DNA from: Bryobacteraceae bacterium
Lineage (GTDB): Bacteria; Acidobacteriota; Terriglobia; Bryobacterales; Bryobacteraceae
DNA: 64,000 nt
Direction: 5' to 3'
Assembly (NCBI GenBank): GCA_947458745.1
Contig: CANGYQ010000002.1
Span: forward strand, 558,001 to 622,000
The position numbers and the translations under genes are program-made. A model generated the notes under the pieces. The model made no database searches. It was given only the letters and a program-made list of their open reading frames with translations, and was not told the DNA's origin. The first letter of the stretch is position 1, and each line of letters starts with the position of its first letter. Shown piece after piece: positions 36,262 to 44,643 of the stretch.

Positions 36262-36909
36262 ATGTTTCCACCCCGGAACTATCCTCCCCGCGGGCCTCGT
36301 CCCCGAATTCGCGAAAATGTTAACGAAGCGATCCGTGCGCGTGAAGTGCGCGCCGTGTTCCCCGATGGCAGTGTGGCCGTCATGCCGACGCATGAAGCCA
36401 TCCGCAAAGCCCAGGAACTCGGCCTCGACCTGATCTGCGTCTCGCCCACAGCGGAGCCGCCCGTGGCCAAGGCCATGGACTACGGCCAGTGGCAGTACGA
36501 GAACAAGAAGAAGCAGAACGAAGCCAAGAAGAAGCAGCACGTCATCCAGGTGAAGGAACTGAAGTTCCGCCCCAACACCGATGACCACGACTACGACTTC
36601 AAGAAAAACCACGCCATCCGCTTCCTGAAGGAAGGCAACCGCGTCAAGGCGGTGGTGCAGTTCCGTGGCCGCGAAATCGCACACGTCGATTTGGGCAAGA
36701 AGCTGCTGCTGCGCTTTTCGGATGACCTGAAAGAGCACGGCACCATCGAAGGCCAGCCGAAGCTGGAAGGCCGCAACGCTCACCTGATCATCAGTCCGGT
36801 GAAGGTGATGGTGCAGAACGCACCGAAGCCGAAGGCCGCGCCGCCAGCCGGTGGTGCGCCGAATGCGGGCCCGGCGGTTCCGCCGCCACAGCCTCCACCC
36901 GCGCAGTGA
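36262..36909 (+). CDS. infC: Translation initiation factor IF-3 with Pro/Ala tail
   Basis: The product is 215 residues. IF-3 binds the 30S subunit and checks start codon pairing. The N-terminal domain has RIRENVNEAIRAREVRAVFPDG and EAIRKAQELGLDLICVSPTAEPPVAKAMDYGQW, with a Lys/Gln-rich linker, and the C-terminal domain HVIQVKELKFRPNTDDHDYDFKKN and IRFLKEGNRVKAVVQFRGREIAH. About 28 Pro/Ala/Gly-rich residues beyond the usual end form a tail. The start is ATG here, not the ATT used for autoregulation in enteric bacteria, and no strong binding site precedes it. The usual rpmI-rplT genes do not follow. Confidence 0.94.
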   Translation: MFPPRNYPPRGPRPRIRENVNEAIRAREVRAVFPDGSVAVMPTHEAIRKAQELGLDLICVSPTAEPPVAKAMDYGQWQYENKKKQNEAKKKQHVIQVKELKFRPNTDDHDYDFKKNHAIRFLKEGNRVKAVVQFRGREIAHVDLGKKLLLRFSDDLKEHGTIEGQPKLEGRNAHLIISPVKVMVQNAPKPKAAPPAGGAPNAGPAVPPPQPPPAQ

Positions 36910-37135
36910 TGCGGGCGATCCGCCCTTAACGCCGGCGATCGAACTCAGACGGCCTGTGCGCCCGCCCTATGGTGGATGTGCAGGCTGTTTCGCATTCTGG
37001 GCCACAGAATCGGGTCACGCCCGAACGCAAAAAAACTCCCTCCTGTTTTCATCTACTTATCGCCGACCGGGTTCAGGACCGGGGGCGTCTGTCAGAAATG
37101 CTCTTGAAGCGGAGAGCCTTTCCGGGCGACACCCT

Positions 37136-37792
37136 ATGACCCAAACCCACACCGTCGACATCACGGCCTTTGCCACTCCGTCCGCACGCAGTGAAGCGAT
37201 GCAGACGCAGTTGGCGCAGATCTTTGAGCGCATCGACACGCTGCCCGATGTGCAGACTACACGGAATGAACTGGAGCAGGTGCGGCTGCGGCTGAAGCGC
37301 TTTCACCTGTCGCAACAGGAAGTGATGCGCCGGGCCACGGAGACGGCGGACCGGATCGGCAGCTTGACCAGCGAGATCGAACTCGCCTTGGCGCAGGGCA
37401 CCGAACCCCCGGCACTGGAGCCGCTGCTGAAAATGGACCTGGAGCATCGTGTCCTGACCCGCGCCAACTTCCGGCTGATTGAGCGTCTGCTGCCCGAAGC
37501 CGAGATCGACGAGATGCAGATGACTGCCACGCACTTGCTGTCGCGCGCGGCGGCCCTGCGGCAGGAAGCGGCCGGACGCATTGCCCGCACGGCGCAACTG
37601 ATGGCGGAGGCGGCGGAGTTTGAAGGCCACATCCGGTTTGACCCAGCCCAGACGCTCTCCGGCGCATTGACCGCCCATGCCGTGGAACTGGAAACCCAAG
37701 CCGACAACTACCGCCGCTGGGCGGAAGAACGCGCCTTGAAGCACGAGAAAGTGCTGCGCGAACTCGACTCCCTACAGATGCTGAAAGGTTAG
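37136..37792 (+). CDS. Unknown coiled-coil protein
   Basis: I do not recognise this family. The product is about 218 residues, almost entirely helical and charged, with heptad-like segments such as LAQIFERIDTLPDVQTTRNELEQVRLRLKRF (split here by residue class), ATETADRIGSLTSEIELAL and AHAVELETQADNYRRWAEERALKHEKVLRELDSLQ. No cysteine, signal peptide or membrane segment is visible. ATG 37136 is the most plausible start; the frame is open 95 codons further upstream, but that part has amino acid use unlike coding sequence. The 226 bases before it hold no clear gene. A 68-residue protein follows ten bases later, probably in the same transcript. Confidence 0.65.
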   Translation: MTQTHTVDITAFATPSARSEAMQTQLAQIFERIDTLPDVQTTRNELEQVRLRLKRFHLSQQEVMRRATETADRIGSLTSEIELALAQGTEPPALEPLLKMDLEHRVLTRANFRLIERLLPEAEIDEMQMTATHLLSRAAALRQEAAGRIARTAQLMAEAAEFEGHIRFDPAQTLSGALTAHAVELETQADNYRRWAEERALKHEKVLRELDSLQMLKG

Positions 37793-37801
37793 GACAACAA
37801 C

Positions 37802-38008
37802 ATGGACACTCGATTGAAAATCCGCGAACTCGTGGCTGGCTTGAGCGAATCGCAACGCGACATCATGACGGAAGAACTGCGCACGGCGGTGGCCGAATCC
37901 CGGCCCCGGATGTCGCTGGAAGAGATCACCCCGGCGCGGGTCAGCGATCCGGAGTTTGCCGCCAAGGTGCGGGCGGAGATCGCCGCCGCGTTGCGCGGGG
38001 AGATCTAG
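37802..38008 (+). CDS. Small helical protein, unknown function
   Basis: The product is 68 residues, acidic and helical: MDTRLKIRELVAGL, SQRDIMTEELRTAVAE, RVSDPEFAAKVRAEIAAALRG. The family is not recognised. It starts ten bases after the coiled-coil gene, so the two may form a pair. Codon third positions are strongly G/C, which supports a real gene. Confidence 0.6.
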   Translation: MDTRLKIRELVAGLSESQRDIMTEELRTAVAESRPRMSLEEITPARVSDPEFAAKVRAEIAAALRGEI

Positions 38009-38038
38009 CCTTGGCAGAGAAGGCTGCTGCCAAGTTAT

Positions 38039-38153
38039 GTGGCGCAGGCTGTCAGGCTGCAGCGGGACTTGAGTCCCGCTCTTGAATCCCAGACCACCTT
38101 CGGTCACCCGTGGACGGAGTGAATTCCGCCTCCAGGCTGAAGGCCTGCGCCAC
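38039..38153. repeat. Imperfect inverted-repeat element with internal hairpins
   Basis: GTGGCGCAGGC (38039-38049) and GCCTGCGCCAC (38143-38153) are perfect reverse complements bracketing about 93 bases. Inside, AGCGGGACT (38061-38069) pairs with AGTCCCGCT (38072-38080), leaving a two-base turn, and CGGAGTGAATTCCG (around 38115-38128) is a partial palindrome. This looks like an extragenic palindromic or MITE-like element. I saw no second copy in the window. It lies between the small helical gene and the exported methyltransferase gene. Confidence 0.6.
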
Positions 38154-38204
38154 ACCATAATCCAGGATTCATTGGGGGGGCAGGAATCATCTCGCCCCGG
38201 CCGG

Positions 38205-38888
38205 TCAATTCTTCGCCGCCGCCAGCGCTTTCTTGAAGATGAGAATGTGCTGGCGCGGCAGGTCTTTCTTCACTGCGTCCAGCAGAAACCCTTCGTCTTC
38301 CACTTCCAGCTTCGCTTCCGCCACGCTCATCTTGTGCTCCGGCCGGATGGGCACCCAGGGGTCTTCCTTCCGGTACTCCAGCAGAACCAGCCGCCCGTCA
38401 TCCTTCAGCGCTTCACGCAACTTGCGCAACATCCGTTGCGGTTGCGCAAACTCGTGATAGACATCCACCATCAGAATCAAGTCTTGTGATTTGGCCGGCA
38501 GTTTGGGGTCCGCCTCGGTTCCCAACACCGTTTCGATGTTGGTGAACTGGGCCTTGGCCAACCGTTGGCGCAGCAGGCGCAGCATCTCCGGCTGAATGTC
38601 ATTGGCGTAGACCTTGCCGGTGGCGCCCACTCGGCGCGACAAGCGAACGGTGAAGTAGCCGGAGCCGGCACCCACGTCGGCGACGGTCATTCCTTCCTTG
38701 ACGCCGATAGAGGTCAAGGCCGTGTCGGGCATTTCTTCAATCTCGCGTTCGGACCGCTCCAGCCATTCCGCTCCGCCAAACCCCATCACGCCCGCGATAC
38801 GGCGGCCGGTCTTGGGATGTTCGGCCTGGGCCCACAAGGCAGCGGGTCCAAAAGTGAGTGCAAGAAAAACTGCCAGAAAGCGATACAT
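38205..38888 (-). CDS. Exported class I SAM-dependent methyltransferase-like protein
   Basis: The product is 227 residues. It begins with a clear signal peptide (MYRFLAVFLALTFGPAALWAQA), which is unusual for a SAM enzyme. The rest is a normal class I fold: TVADVGAGSGYFTVRLSRRVG (motif I), VYANDIQPEMLRLLRQRL (motif II, acidic end), DLILMVDVYHEFAQPQRMLRKLREALKDDGRLVLLEY (motifs IV to VI). The substrate is unknown; SAM is not expected outside the cytoplasm, so either transport, another cofactor or a non-secreted form must apply. It diverges from the lipoprotein gene across only 30 bases. Confidence 0.83.
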   Translation of the reverse strand: MYRFLAVFLALTFGPAALWAQAEHPKTGRRIAGVMGFGGAEWLERSEREIEEMPDTALTSIGVKEGMTVADVGAGSGYFTVRLSRRVGATGKVYANDIQPEMLRLLRQRLAKAQFTNIETVLGTEADPKLPAKSQDLILMVDVYHEFAQPQRMLRKLREALKDDGRLVLLEYRKEDPWVPIRPEHKMSVAEAKLEVEDEGFLLDAVKKDLPRQHILIFKKALAAAKN

Positions 38889-38918
38889 TAGAAGTTACGT
38901 GAGACCTCGTTAATAAAG

Positions 38919-39530
38919 ATGAACCCAACCATCCGCCCGTTTCAATTACACACGATCTGTTTGCTGGCCGCTACCGCTGTGCTGGCCGGGTGCGGGAAGG
39001 AATCCCCCACGCAAAGCAAGCTTACCTACAAGATGGGCGACCGGATGCAAGTGGGTCCGCTGGTCTACAACGTCCTGGAAACGCAATGGAAGCCGCAGTT
39101 GGGTGACATGCTGTCCACGCGGATCCCCCAGAACCGCTTTCTGCTGCTACGGCTGACCATAACCAACTCCGGCGGCAAAGATGTTTCGGTACCGCTGCTC
39201 AACCTGGAAGATGGCAAGGGCAACACGTACCAGGAACTGGCGGACGGCAATGGCGTCACCAACTGGCTGGGTATGCTGCGGACCATCAAGCCGGCTCAAA
39301 CGGAAGAGGGCTGGATTCTGTTCGACGTCTCGCCCAGCGCCTACAGTCTGCGGGTGACCGACGGCGGGGAAGCGGGCAGTGAACAAAGCGTGATGATTGA
39401 GATTCCCCTTTCGATGGAGAGCCTGAATGATTCCCTGCCCGGTTCCGGCATTGGCTTACCCAACCCGGCCTCGCCCAACCCCGCGATGGGCTTGCCCCCG
39501 GTGGTTCCACCGCCCTCCGCGCCGCGCTAG
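38919..39530 (+). CDS. Secreted lipoprotein, DUF4352-like
   Basis: The product is 203 residues with a lipobox (AVLAGC) after a hydrophobic leader, so it is lipid-anchored outside the cytoplasm. The domain has DRMQVGPLVYNVLETQW, NRFLLLRLTITNSGGKDVSVPLLNLEDGKGNTYQ and TIKPAQTEEGWILFDV, the pattern of DUF4352 immunoglobulin-like folds that bind or cap proteins at the surface. The C-terminal 30 residues are Pro-rich. The last 104 bases overlap the beginning of the next gene in another reading frame. Its function is not known. Confidence 0.82.
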   Translation: MNPTIRPFQLHTICLLAATAVLAGCGKESPTQSKLTYKMGDRMQVGPLVYNVLETQWKPQLGDMLSTRIPQNRFLLLRLTITNSGGKDVSVPLLNLEDGKGNTYQELADGNGVTNWLGMLRTIKPAQTEEGWILFDVSPSAYSLRVTDGGEAGSEQSVMIEIPLSMESLNDSLPGSGIGLPNPASPNPAMGLPPVVPPPSAPR

Positions 39531-40380
39531 TCGAGGCCGGTTCTGGCTGGCCGCCGCGGCCTTGGTGCTGAGCTTTGCCCAGTGCCCCGGAACCGCTGCC
39601 CAGCCCGTGATCGACAACTTCACCCTGCGCCAGTTCGAAGGCGGCCCAGCCGTGTCGCGCGATTATCGAGCGCTGCCGGGCGAACAGGTGTTCGCTGACT
39701 TCCAGGTGAGCCAGTTTGGCAAAAGCGACGATCCAGACCCCAAAGTGCGCTTGGAGTACGCCCTGCTGCTGACGGATGCCAGTGGGTTGCTGGTGGCGGA
39801 AAGCCGCAGTGGCAAGGTGGAAGTGGAATTGGCGGATGAGGACAAGAAATGGCGCCCGCGGATCGGAGCCGGCTTCGCCCTCCCCGCCCTAATGAACGCC
39901 GGCACCTATCAGCTGCGCATCGTGGTGAAAGACCTGATCGCGCAGACCGAGGTGCGGCAGCAGTTTCCGGTTCCCGTCGGCGGCCGCATCATCACCCCGC
40001 CCGCCGCACTGGCGGCGCTGAATCTGCGCTGGTTCCGCTCCGAAGAGAGCACCGTGGAATTGGACGCCCCGGACTACGCCCCGGGCGAACCCATCTGGGC
40101 CCGCTTTGACCTGTCCGGGTTCAACCTGGGCCCCCGGAACGCGGTGCAGATCGAGTACGGCCTGGTGGTCCGCGATGCAGCCGGCAAGATTCTATTCCGG
40201 CAGGAGTTGTGCGCGCGCGAGGACCGGCAGTTTTTTTACCCCCCGCCCGCCATCCCAGGCGTGATCAGCCTGGCACCGGACTCCAAAGTAGCCCGAGGCC
40301 GCTACACCGCCACGCTCATCCTGCGCGATCTGATCGCCAAAACCACCTCCGAAAGCATCCACCCGTTTCATATCCGTTAG
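39427..40380 (+). CDS. Secreted protein of unknown function, strand-rich
   Basis: The product is 317 residues as called. A basic, Pro-rich leader (residues 1-36) precedes a signal-type hydrophobic stretch (RFWLAAAALVLSFAQC). The mature part is all strand-like: VIDNFTLRQFEGGPAVSRDYRALPGEQVFADFQV, DDPDPKVRLEYALLLTDASG, PDYAPGEPIWARFDLSGFNLG and KVARGRYTATLILRDLIAKT, reading as two tandem Ig-like domains. The family is unrecognised. The ATG start overlaps the lipoprotein gene by 104 bases; a TTG at 39451 is another option. It may be cotranscribed with the lipoprotein. Confidence 0.75.
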   Translation: MIPCPVPALAYPTRPRPTPRWACPRWFHRPPRRASRGRFWLAAAALVLSFAQCPGTAAQPVIDNFTLRQFEGGPAVSRDYRALPGEQVFADFQVSQFGKSDDPDPKVRLEYALLLTDASGLLVAESRSGKVEVELADEDKKWRPRIGAGFALPALMNAGTYQLRIVVKDLIAQTEVRQQFPVPVGGRIITPPAALAALNLRWFRSEESTVELDAPDYAPGEPIWARFDLSGFNLGPRNAVQIEYGLVVRDAAGKILFRQELCAREDRQFFYPPPAIPGVISLAPDSKVARGRYTATLILRDLIAKTTSESIHPFHIR

Positions 40381-40397
40381 CCGCACTGATTTTCTCC

Positions 40398-40426
40398 TTG
40401 TAGAATTCCTCTCACGATGCAATAAT
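40398..40426 (+). promoter_or_regulatory. Probable cydAB promoter
   Basis: TTGTAG (40398-40403) and AATAAT (40421-40426) are spaced by 17 bases; the -10 element matches five of six consensus positions. The ATG of cydA follows 64 bases later with AAAGGAG just before it. Confidence 0.45.
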
Positions 40427-40490
40427 TCTTTTCAAAGTAGCATTTCTCCAGTTTGGCGAGATTCTGCACAGTCAGAGAAAGGAGCGCCTG

Positions 40491-41870
40491 ATGGATTCGG
40501 CCTTGGCTCTCCACCGCTTTCACTTCGCTTTCACCGTTACCTACCACTACCTGTTTCCCCAGCTCACCATGGGGCTGGCCCTGCTAATCGTCATCCTCAA
40601 GGGTCTGCATCTGCGGACCGGTGACGCGCACTACAACGACTCCGCCCGTTTCTGGGCCCGCATCTTCGCCATCAACTTTGCGATGGGCGTGGTGACGGGC
40701 ATCCCGATGGAGTTCCAGTTCGGCACCAACTGGTCACGGTTTTCGAAAGCGGCCGGTGGCGTGATCGGGCAGACACTGGCGATGGAGGGAGTTTATTCGT
40801 TCTTCCTCGAATCCACGTTCCTGGGCCTGTTCATCTATGGCGAAAAGATCCTGGGCCGGACGGGACACTTTGCCGCTGCCTGCTGCGTGTTTGTGGGCTC
40901 CTGGATGTCGGGCTTCTTCATCATCGCCACGGATGCCTGGATGCAGCACCCGGTGGGCTACAAGCTGGGTCCGCAGGGCGAGATTCTACTGGACAGCTGG
41001 ACGGCGCTGATCTTTAACCCCTGGACGTTTTGGCAGTATCTGCACAACATGATCGGCTCCGTGGTGACGGCCGCCTTTGTGATGTCGTCCATCGGTGCGC
41101 TTTACCTGTTGCAGCGCAAGCATGAAGAGCACGGCCGAATTTTTGTCCGCGTAGGCGTGCTGGCGGGCCTGGTGGCTTGCGTACTGATGCTGTTCCCCAC
41201 CGGCGACGGGCAAGGCCAAAACATCGCCCGCTACCAGCCCGCGACGCTGGCCGCCATGGAGGGCCATTTCGAAACCAACCCCGCCGGCCAAGGCGCGGGG
41301 GTGGTGTTGCTGGGCCAGCCGGACGTCGAAAAAGGCAAGCTGGACAACCCGCTGATCATCCCGGAGGCGCTGAGCTTCATCACCTACAAGCGTTGGAATG
41401 CACAGGTGAAGGGCTTGAAGGAGTTTCCGCCCGACCAGCGGCCGGACAACATCCCGCTGCTCTATTACAGCTTCCACATCATGGTGGGCCTGGGCACGCT
41501 GTTCATCGCCGCGATGAGCTGGGCGACGCTGTCGCTGGTGCGGGGCCGGCTCTACACGTCAAAGCCGCTGCTGTGGCTGCTGTTTCTGCTAGCACCGTTT
41601 CCCTACATCGCCAATACCGCCGGCTGGATGACCGCGGAAATTGGCCGTCAGCCCTGGTTGATCTATGGCCTGATGCGCACCTCCGAAGGGGCCTCGATGC
41701 GCGTCTCGGCCGGCAACACGATGTTCACGTTGCTGGGCTTTATGGGCATGTACGCACTGCTGAGCGTCCTGTTCCTGTTCATGATCTGGCGTGAGGTGGA
41801 GCACGGGCCAGAATCGGCCACGCCCGCGCCTGACGCCTTGCCGCAACCCGTTCCGGTCATTGGAGACTGA
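40491..41870 (+). CDS. cydA: Cytochrome bd-type quinol oxidase subunit I
   Basis: The product is 459 residues. It carries the hemes that reduce oxygen using electrons from quinol, at the inner membrane. HRFHFAFTVTYHYLFPQLTMG holds the His19-type heme ligand. GIPMEFQFGTNWSRF, GSWMSGFFIIATDAWMQHPVGY, WQYLHNMIGSVVTAAF and WMTAEIGRQPW are highly typical. The quinol-binding loop is of the short type. AAAGGAG precedes the ATG, and cydB begins three bases after the stop. No cydX or cydDC genes are adjacent. Confidence 0.96.
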   Translation: MDSALALHRFHFAFTVTYHYLFPQLTMGLALLIVILKGLHLRTGDAHYNDSARFWARIFAINFAMGVVTGIPMEFQFGTNWSRFSKAAGGVIGQTLAMEGVYSFFLESTFLGLFIYGEKILGRTGHFAAACCVFVGSWMSGFFIIATDAWMQHPVGYKLGPQGEILLDSWTALIFNPWTFWQYLHNMIGSVVTAAFVMSSIGALYLLQRKHEEHGRIFVRVGVLAGLVACVLMLFPTGDGQGQNIARYQPATLAAMEGHFETNPAGQGAGVVLLGQPDVEKGKLDNPLIIPEALSFITYKRWNAQVKGLKEFPPDQRPDNIPLLYYSFHIMVGLGTLFIAAMSWATLSLVRGRLYTSKPLLWLLFLLAPFPYIANTAGWMTAEIGRQPWLIYGLMRTSEGASMRVSAGNTMFTLLGFMGMYALLSVLFLFMIWREVEHGPESATPAPDALPQPVPVIGD

Positions 41871-41873
41871 CCC

Positions 41874-42917
41874 ATGGACACCAACACTCTACAAATCTTG
41901 TGGTTCTGCCTGGTGGCGGTGATGCTGACCTTCTATGTGATCCTGGACGGCTTCGACATCGGTGCCGGGATTGTCAGCCTGTTGATCGGCCGCGACCAGA
42001 GCCGCCGGGCGCTGGTACTGAAATCGATTGGCCCTTTCTGGGATGGCAATGAGGTGTGGCTGCTGGCCGGGGGCGGGTGTCTGTACTTTGCCTTTCCCAC
42101 GCTTTACGCTTCCAGCTTCCAGGGTTTCTATCTGCCACTGATGATGGTGCTGTGGCTGCTGATGCTGCGCGGCATCTCGATTGAGTTCCGGAATCACATC
42201 GTCAGCGATCTATGGCGTCCCTTGTGGGACAAGGTTTTCGGCGTCGCCAGCGCACTGCTGGCCATCTTTTATGGCGCGGCGCTGGGAAACGTGGTGCGCG
42301 GAGTGCCGCTGGATGGTCAGGCCGAGTTCTTCCTACCTCTGTGGACCAACTGGCAGCCCGGCAGTGACCCGGGCATCCTAGACTGGTACACGGTGCTGGT
42401 GGGCCTGCTGGCCTTTGCCACGCTCACCATGCACGGAGCACTGTGGGTGAAGCTGAAAACCGAAGGTTCCCTAGCCAACGATAGCCGCGCCCTGGCCCGC
42501 TTGACGGCCGCACTGGTGCTGCTGCTGACCGGAGCCGTCACCGCCGCCAGCTTTTCGCTACAGCCGCAGATTGTGCGGAGCTTCACGGCGCAGCCGGCCG
42601 GGTTGATCTTCCCAGCGCTGGCCGTGGCGGGTCTGGGGATTGTCTTCTTGCGGCAAGGCGACGTGACGCAGTTTCTGGGCAGTTGCGTCTTCATCCTGGG
42701 CATGATGACCTCGGCGGCGTTCGGGCTGTTTCCCTACGTGCTGCCGTCGTCCACGCAGTCGGGCCTGGGCCTGACCATCCAGAACACGGCGGCCGCCAAC
42801 TACGGCTTGAGCGTCGGCCTCTGGTGGTGGATCCCCGGCATGCTGCTGGCAGGGAGCTACACCTGGTTTCTCTACCGCCGCTTTGCGGGCAAGGTGCAGC
42901 TGAATAGCGGCCACTAG
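41874..42917 (+). CDS. cydB: Cytochrome bd-type quinol oxidase subunit II
   Basis: The product is 347 residues with about eight or nine membrane segments. The family signature is LTFYVILDGFDIGAGIVSLLIG near the N-terminus with the conserved Asp-Gly-Phe-Asp, then GNEVWLLAGGGCLYFAFP and LRGISIEFRNH. It pairs with CydA and stabilises the oxidase. The stop codon is five bases from the stop of the convergent DUF885 gene, and no terminator can be fitted between them. Confidence 0.95.
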   Translation: MDTNTLQILWFCLVAVMLTFYVILDGFDIGAGIVSLLIGRDQSRRALVLKSIGPFWDGNEVWLLAGGGCLYFAFPTLYASSFQGFYLPLMMVLWLLMLRGISIEFRNHIVSDLWRPLWDKVFGVASALLAIFYGAALGNVVRGVPLDGQAEFFLPLWTNWQPGSDPGILDWYTVLVGLLAFATLTMHGALWVKLKTEGSLANDSRALARLTAALVLLLTGAVTAASFSLQPQIVRSFTAQPAGLIFPALAVAGLGIVFLRQGDVTQFLGSCVFILGMMTSAAFGLFPYVLPSSTQSGLGLTIQNTAAANYGLSVGLWWWIPGMLLAGSYTWFLYRRFAGKVQLNSGH

Positions 42918-42922
42918 GGTCT

Positions 42923-44641
42923 TTAGAGGCTAGGCCCCGCACCCTCGCCCAGCATCGCCCGCCGGATCAGTGAGATCGGCAGCGACCCCTGGCGCAGATA
43001 CGCGTCGTGGAACTTCTTCAGCGAATACGCCGGGCCTAGCTTCGCCTGATAATCCGCGCGCAGCTTGAGCATCTGCAGCTTGCCCAGCGTATAGGCCAGA
43101 TAGAGCGGGTCAAACGCGCCGCGGCGTGCCTCTTCCTTGGCCACGGCGCGTTCCTGCAACCCCTTGGTGATGAACAGTTCCGTCGCCTGCTCAACAGTCC
43201 AGCCCTGGGTATGCAGCTTGATCCCGGCCACGTAGCGGCAGTCGCGCAGCAGGGCTTCGGAAAGCTGCGACAGCTTGTAGCGCGGGTCGGCACCACCAAA
43301 GCCCTGCTCGATCATCATCTGCTCGGTGTAGTGCGCCCAGCCTTCAGCGGCCGAATAGGCAAACAGCATCTTGCGGGTCTTGGTGGGGAACTTGGGGGCG
43401 TAGAGGAACTGCACGTAGTGTCCGGGATAGGCTTCATGCACCGTGACGATGTCGATGGTGTACTTGTTAAACAGCCGCAGGTGCTCTTCCTTCTGGGCCG
43501 CGGGCCATTCTTTCTCGACCGGAGTGACGTAGTAGTACGCCTCGGTCGCCTTCGTCTCGTAAGCGCCGGGCGTATCCATGGCGGCATAGGTTCCGCTGCG
43601 CATAAACGGCGGCGTCTCGACCACGGTGGCCCGCACCTCACTGGGCACGGTGACGATGTCATGGTCAATCAGATACTGCCGGATGCCATCGGCGGTGCGG
43701 CGAACGGCGGGCAGCAGATCATCGGCCGCCGGATGCGCTTCAGCGGACAGCGCCATCACCTCGGCGGGCGTCTTCTTCGGATCGATCAACCGCGCCGTCT
43801 CAATAAAGGCCTGGTAGTCCTTTTCGAGATTCCGTTCACCGATCGCCAGCACCTGATCAAGTGGCAAGTCCACCATCTCGTCGAACTTCAGCTTCTTGAT
43901 GTAGGCATCCGCTCCAATGGCATAACCGCCCTTGGAGCGCTTCATGAGATCGTTCTTCAACCATGCCGCCGCGTCTTCCAGCGCCTTCGCCGCGGCTTCA
44001 TTGGCGGCTTCAAACTGGCCCAGCAGCACGGCATCATCCTTGGCCGCCGCGCGACCCCAGATGGCGACGTCGTTCCGGAAATAGCCCACTGAGCCCGCGG
44101 CCAGCCGCCCGGCCAGATCGGTCAACTCCGGCGCCGGATTCTGCACGTTGGCCTTCATCGCGGCCACCATCAACGGGATGCCGTGCAGCCGCGCAACCAC
44201 GCTGCGCACACGCTCTGATGCGGGCGCAAAGTTACGCTTCATGATGACGTCCACCACGGAGCCAGGCATGGAGACGTAGCCCATCGGGTTGTTCCGCCAG
44301 GCGCGAATCACGTCCACGTCGTGCAGTTCACCATCGATGCGAGCGGCCAGAAATTCGTAGTCGATCTGTTGCGCGGGCTCCAGCCGATCTTTCGGGATCG
44401 CGGCCAGACGGGCCGCTTGGGCCTTCAAGGCGGCAACCCGCTTCGCTACGGCAGCGGCGCTTAAGTCCTCCACCTCCGCATCGTACTGGTGATAACCGCT
44501 CATCACGCCAAAGGTAGGAGAGGCGGCGAACAGTTCATTGAAGTAGTCGTCTTCAAACAGCAGCCAATCGGCAATAGGGTCGCGAGGTGTCATGCAGGAA
44601 GCCAGAAGAAGAAAAGAGAGCACAGCCAGACTGCGTTGCAT
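42923..44641 (-). CDS. DUF885 family lipoprotein, putative metallopeptidase
   Basis: The product is about 572 residues. The leader MQRSLAVLSFLLLASC ends in a lipobox (LASC), so it is probably membrane-anchored. The rest has the helical DUF885 layout with the zinc-site motif VHEAYPGHYVQF (HEAYPGH), plus EGWAHYTEQMMIEQGFGG. DUF885 proteins are distantly related to M32/M3-type peptidases; substrates are unknown. I set the start at ATG 44641 because the upstream part of the open frame overlaps the divergent PHP gene. A 12-base palindrome with TATAGT lies just upstream. Confidence 0.92.
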   Translation of the reverse strand: MQRSLAVLSFLLLASCMTPRDPIADWLLFEDDYFNELFAASPTFGVMSGYHQYDAEVEDLSAAAVAKRVAALKAQAARLAAIPKDRLEPAQQIDYEFLAARIDGELHDVDVIRAWRNNPMGYVSMPGSVVDVIMKRNFAPASERVRSVVARLHGIPLMVAAMKANVQNPAPELTDLAGRLAAGSVGYFRNDVAIWGRAAAKDDAVLLGQFEAANEAAAKALEDAAAWLKNDLMKRSKGGYAIGADAYIKKLKFDEMVDLPLDQVLAIGERNLEKDYQAFIETARLIDPKKTPAEVMALSAEAHPAADDLLPAVRRTADGIRQYLIDHDIVTVPSEVRATVVETPPFMRSGTYAAMDTPGAYETKATEAYYYVTPVEKEWPAAQKEEHLRLFNKYTIDIVTVHEAYPGHYVQFLYAPKFPTKTRKMLFAYSAAEGWAHYTEQMMIEQGFGGADPRYKLSQLSEALLRDCRYVAGIKLHTQGWTVEQATELFITKGLQERAVAKEEARRGAFDPLYLAYTLGKLQMLKLRADYQAKLGPAYSLKKFHDAYLRQGSLPISLIRRAMLGEGAGPSL

Positions 44642-44643
44642 CG

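Noticed and set aside
36851-37135. An N-terminal extension of the coiled-coil gene
   Set aside because: Its residues (Arg/Pro/Gly/Ser mixture with no helix pattern) are unlike the rest of the protein, and it would overlap infC.
43211-44092. A 293-codon plus-strand frame
   Set aside because: It is antisense to the DUF885 gene, which has an intact HEAYPGH motif.
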